Shown: positions 61,212 through 64,000 of the stretch, in pieces | Numbering within the stretch: the first letter of the stretch is position 1 | Layout of the letters: each line of letters begins with the position of its first letter | Source of the DNA: CAYUHK01 sp964475165 | GTDB taxonomy: Bacteria > Verrucomicrobiota > Kiritimatiellia > JAAZAB01 | Direction: 5' to 3' | NCBI GenBank assembly: GCA_964475165.1 | Contig: CAYYVN010000001.1 | Location: 144,339-208,338 of the forward strand | DNA: 64,000 bases | Translations under genes and position numbers: made by a program | Notes under the pieces: generated by a model | Told to the model about the DNA's origin: nothing | Databases searched by the model: none | The model's input: only the letters and a program-made list of their open reading frames with translations

Positions 61212-62924
61212 ATGGATAGAAATACTGCCGCTCAAACCATCCGCATAGAACTGTCTCCCGAGGAGCAGGCGCCGCCGGCGCCGGCCGCCGCGCGGCAGAG
61301 CTCCATCTGCCCGCCATCCCGCCGGATGGCCCCGACCGAGGCCACTTTATATCTTGAATTCATGCGTGGTATTTACGATGCCGTGCTCATCACCAACCGC
61401 GCCGGCTGTATTGTGGATGGCAATGCGCGTGCGGTGGAATTCTTTCAATATGCCCTGCCTGAATTGCGCGCGCAAAATATACTCAACTTGATCGTGGGCT
61501 TTAATCAGAAGCTCCTGAGTGCCGTCTGGCAAAACCTGGAACATAACCGCTTCACGCTGATTGAAGCCTTTGGCCGCCGTCAGGATCAGAGCCTCTTCCC
61601 AACGGAAATCGCGCCGAGCCCGCTGCATCTCGGGGGCGAAATCCATCTGGGGTTTTTTGTGCGCGATATCACTAAGCGTAAAAAAAATGAAGAAGATTTG
61701 CGGCGCACCCAACAACAGCTCGCCCGCGCTGAGCGCCTGGAAATGTCCAGCAACCTTGCCGGACATATCGCGCATGATTTCAACAATTTATTGACGCCGC
61801 TGATTATCTATCCGGATTTTATTCGAGAGCATTTACCCCCTGATTCGCCGGCCCAGACCGACTTGCAGGCCATCAAAAAAACAGCGCATACCCTGGCCGA
61901 AATCAATCAACAGCTCCTGGCTTTGGCGCGGCGCGGTTATCACGAGCAGGTGCCTTTTAATATCAACGAGATCGTTAAGGAGGCCGTTGATCTCCTGCGC
62001 CGCCTTGAGCAACAGAGCCGCATCACCTTTAATTTGGAGTTGATGGATCCCCCTCATAACATCAAGGGGACGCCTCAACAGTTACTGCGCGTGATCCAGA
62101 ATTTATGCCAGAATGCGTTGGATGCCATGAGCCTCTCCGGCGGCACACTGACCGTGCGCACCGCCAAGGTGCATTTGGCCGCCCCCGTCAAGCATTACGA
62201 AGTTATCGCCGCCGGCGACTATGTCCAACTTACCGTGACGGATAGCGGCGTTGGGATCCCGGATGAAATTTATGATCGCCTCTTCGATCCCTTCTTCACC
62301 ACCAAACAGGCCGCTCCCCGGCGGGGCAGCGGCTTGGGACTGAGCGTGGTGCATGGGATCGTTAAGGATCATCATGGCTATATCGATGTGGAAAGCACGC
62401 CGGGGCAAGGGACAACTTTCAGCCTCTATTTTCCCGTCTGCCAAGAGGCCGCCGCGGTGGCGGAGGAAACCCCGCTGCGCGGTGGTCAGGAAACCATCTT
62501 GCTGATCGATGATGATTCATCGCAGTTGGATGTTATTTCGCGTCTGCTTGCCAAGCTGGGTTATAATGCGCTTTGCGCGCAAGGTGGCGAACAAGCCCTG
62601 GCGCTCATCCGGGAATGCGCGGCCAAACAACAGCCCTTTCCTGATCTGCTCATCCTGGATATGGTTATGGCGCCTGGCCTGAACGGAGCCCAGACTTACC
62701 AGCATATCAAGGCTATCAATCCTCATCAAAAAGCCATTATGCTCTCCGGCTACGAAGAGAGCACTAAGGTACTCATGGCCCAGGAATTGGGCGCCGGCCA
62801 ATTCCTGCGCAAGCCGGTGACTATGGAAATATTGGCGCGCGCTATCCGAGCCGAGCTGGATGGGGCAGCCTCTCTGGCGCCAGGATCTGCCGCCGCCGCA
62901 GAGGGGCCGGCTGCCCACGCATAA
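61212..62924 (+). CDS. Hybrid sensor histidine kinase with PAS and receiver domains
   Basis: 570 residues, preceded by AAAGAGGAG. Cytosolic, with no membrane helix. PAS domain at ~50-155 (DAVLITNRAGCIVDGNARAV), phosphoacceptor H188 in IAHDFNNLLTPLI, ATPase domain with NLCQNALDAM, DSGVGIPDEI, LFDPFFTTK and GSGLGLSVVHG, then a C-terminal receiver domain with DDDS and phosphoacceptor D483 (LLILDMVM) and Lys in FLRKPV. An output domain is absent, so it must hand phosphate on to another regulator not seen here. It is followed 4 bases later by a site-2 protease gene. Confidence 0.94.
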   Translation: MDRNTAAQTIRIELSPEEQAPPAPAAARQSSICPPSRRMAPTEATLYLEFMRGIYDAVLITNRAGCIVDGNARAVEFFQYALPELRAQNILNLIVGFNQKLLSAVWQNLEHNRFTLIEAFGRRQDQSLFPTEIAPSPLHLGGEIHLGFFVRDITKRKKNEEDLRRTQQQLARAERLEMSSNLAGHIAHDFNNLLTPLIIYPDFIREHLPPDSPAQTDLQAIKKTAHTLAEINQQLLALARRGYHEQVPFNINEIVKEAVDLLRRLEQQSRITFNLELMDPPHNIKGTPQQLLRVIQNLCQNALDAMSLSGGTLTVRTAKVHLAAPVKHYEVIAAGDYVQLTVTDSGVGIPDEIYDRLFDPFFTTKQAAPRRGSGLGLSVVHGIVKDHHGYIDVESTPGQGTTFSLYFPVCQEAAAVAEETPLRGGQETILLIDDDSSQLDVISRLLAKLGYNALCAQGGEQALALIRECAAKQQPFPDLLILDMVMAPGLNGAQTYQHIKAINPHQKAIMLSGYEESTKVLMAQELGAGQFLRKPVTMEILARAIRAELDGAASLAPGSAAAAEGPAAHA

Positions 62925-62927
62925 ATT

Positions 62928-63605
62928 ATGCTCTTATCTGCTTATCAAATCGCGCGCCTGTGGAGCATTCCCATTCGCGTTCATTTCTCGCTGCTCTTGT
63001 TTTTGCCCCTGATTGCCTGGCAATTCAGTGTCTTGATGGGGGCCGGGCTGATGGCTTGGCTGTGGGGTTTAGCCGTTGCCGTAGGGCTTTTTGCCAGTGT
63101 GGCCCTTCATGAATTGGGGCATGCGCTGGTGGCCCTGCGTATGGGCTTCCGGGTGCGTGAGATCTTGCTGTTACCAATCGGCGGCGTGGCCCAATTGGAG
63201 CGCCTGCCAACTCGTCCGCGCCAGGAGCTGGCCATAGCCTTGGCCGGTCCGGGGGTCAGCCTGCTGTTAAGCCTGCTGTTATGGTTTGTGGCTCAGCTGG
63301 TTTATCCTGGTAAAATCATGTGGCTAGGCCTGCTGCTGGCTAAAATCAATGTGGTGCTGGCGATTTTTAATCTCTTGCCGGCCTTCCCCATGGATGGCGG
63401 CCGCGTTTTTCGGGCCATGCTCACGCCCTTGGCCGGGCGGCGCCGCGCTACGCGGCTGGCCGCCGGTCTGGGGAGAATCTTGGCTATCGGGCTGGCTTTG
63501 TTGGGTATTTATCCGCCTTTCAATCTCTTGCTGGTGGCTATAGCATTTTTTATCTATGCCAGCGCCGGAGCCGAATACCGCCTGGTGCAGCAGACCGAAG
63601 CCTGA
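62928..63605 (+). CDS. Site-2 protease family (M50) membrane metalloprotease
   Basis: 225 residues. Six or so membrane helices with the zinc motif HELGH (H61, E62, H65) in helix 2 and NLLPAFPMDGG (about residue 150-160) as the third-ligand motif. This is a core S2P without PDZ or CBS domains, close to the SpoIVFB-like group, and cuts membrane-anchored substrates such as anti-sigma factors within the bilayer. It starts four bases after the hybrid histidine kinase. Confidence 0.93.
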   Translation: MLLSAYQIARLWSIPIRVHFSLLLFLPLIAWQFSVLMGAGLMAWLWGLAVAVGLFASVALHELGHALVALRMGFRVREILLLPIGGVAQLERLPTRPRQELAIALAGPGVSLLLSLLLWFVAQLVYPGKIMWLGLLLAKINVVLAIFNLLPAFPMDGGRVFRAMLTPLAGRRRATRLAAGLGRILAIGLALLGIYPPFNLLLVAIAFFIYASAGAEYRLVQQTEA

Positions 63606-63749
63606 AAATGCAGGGGTTCCAGCGCCGCGCCCGAGGAAGACCATCAGGGAAGGGCGGTATATCAATCAAAACCTGGCTCGGGGCTTGACTCAGCACCTGG
63701 TTTTTGAGAGCATTACCCGAATCATAGTAATTGCCAGATGGAGGCTCTG

Positions 63750-64000
63750 ATGCTTAAAAAGAATTTCCTCTCCTTGATACTTGATATTGACTGGCTGAGG
63801 CCAGCTTGGCTGATTGGCCTGCTATGGGCTTTGACCGTGAGTGCCTGGGCCGCCGATACAGTCTATGTCTCCCTGGATGGCTCGCATAAATGAGCCCTAT
63901 GATACCTGGGCGACGGCGGCCACCAATATCCAGACGGCGGTGGATTATGCCACCGCCAATATCGGCTCCTATGACACGGTGCTGGTTTCCAGTGGCACTT
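63750..64000 (+). pseudogene. Start of a beta-helix surface protein, frameshifted, cut by the window edge
   Basis: From ATG 63750 a signal peptide (LIGLLWALTVSAWAADTVYV) leads into YVSLDGSHK, then a stop at 63891. Dropping one A from the AAA at 63888-63890 restores a frame that reads HNEPYDTWATAATNIQTAVD and stays open to the window end. The restored opening is the 'YVs..GsH..P...W.tAAtnIq.Avd.a...dtvlVs.GtY' motif of large parallel beta-helix surface proteins common in Verrucomicrobiota and Kiritimatiellota. Either the gene is truly broken or one base was miscalled. Product would be secreted, possibly an adhesin or autotransporter-like protein. Confidence 0.6.

Noticed and set aside
63684..63720. 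TTGACT at 63684 as the promoter of the beta-helix gene
   Set aside because: No acceptable -10 box was found at 16-18 bases, so it is not listed.
1..64000. CRISPR array, insertion sequence, prophage or rRNA
   Set aside because: No regularly spaced direct repeats, transposase, integrase, phage structural gene or rRNA sequence was seen on reading through.

Overview
The window reads as one contiguous piece of a GC-rich chromosome from a Gram-negative (LPS-making), probably anaerobic and fermentative bacterium. The best guess is the Kiritimatiellota/Verrucomicrobiota/Lentisphaerota side of the PVC superphylum. The support is: a right-edge gene with the 'YVSLDGSH...WATAATNIQ' opening of the beta-helix surface proteins common in those phyla; a DUF1559-like prepilin; very large FtsX/OPT-type membrane genes of the kind seen in PVC genomes; and fermentative enzymes (acetate kinase, phosphotransacetylase, pyruvate phosphate dikinase, NAD-type PyrD/PyrK). 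The phylum call is an inference from gene content. No rRNA, phage, IS element or CRISPR array was seen.

Layout. 1-4.4 kb: an edge-cut acyltransferase, two membrane proteins (one an ABC-2 permease) and a large unknown anchored protein. 4.4-6.1 kb: pyrK-pyrD on the minus strand with a hairpin-rich leader. 6.5-19.7 kb: a 13-kb plus-strand block that is the most unusual part of the window. It holds an FtsX permease, a membrane-anchored TPR protein, a LolD/MacB-like ATPase with an extra N-terminal domain, an 817-residue multi-spanning protein, a 1903-residue fusion of a degenerate M28-peptidase-like ectodomain with an FtsX permease, and an OPT-family transporter. 19.7-22.8 kb (minus): a GH130 enzyme, an ornithine-decarboxylase-type enzyme and a tRNA-dihydrouridine synthase. 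23.1-28.3 kb (minus): a self-regulated TetR-HlyD-ABC-NodT efflux operon with a perfect palindromic operator inside its promoter. 28.4-31.8 kb (minus): tRNA-Val(CAC), murA with the catalytic Cys replaced by Asp, and transketolase.

32-34.3 kb: ackA-pta. 34.3-35.4 kb: queA (minus). 35.5-39.4 kb: a prepilin with its own promoter and terminator, then ppdK. 39.5-43.3 kb: a lipid A/LPS operon (lpxI, Gfo/Idh oxidoreductase, lpxB, GT2). 43.4-54.5 kb: a type II secretion operon in the order E-F-G-H-I-J-K-L-M-D, with an internal promoter before L and a 10-N assembly gap inside the secretin gene. 54.7-56.6 kb (minus): bifunctional-nuclease/UVR protein, hflX and a small Cys-rich protein. 56.9-63.6 kb (plus): eno, an FtsB-like protein, a DJ-1 family protein, a polyprenyl-phosphate sugar transferase, a DUF212 protein, a hybrid histidine kinase and a site-2 protease. 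63.75 kb to the end: the start of a frameshifted beta-helix protein.

How the parts fit. PPDK, enolase, transketolase and ackA-pta give a glycolytic/acetogenic core. LpxI/LpxB, the GT2, MurA and the sugar transferase build the envelope. The T2SS and the 13-kb FtsX/OPT block are two separate envelope-spanning export or uptake machines. No gspC-type gene or prepilin peptidase was seen here, so those must be elsewhere or absent.
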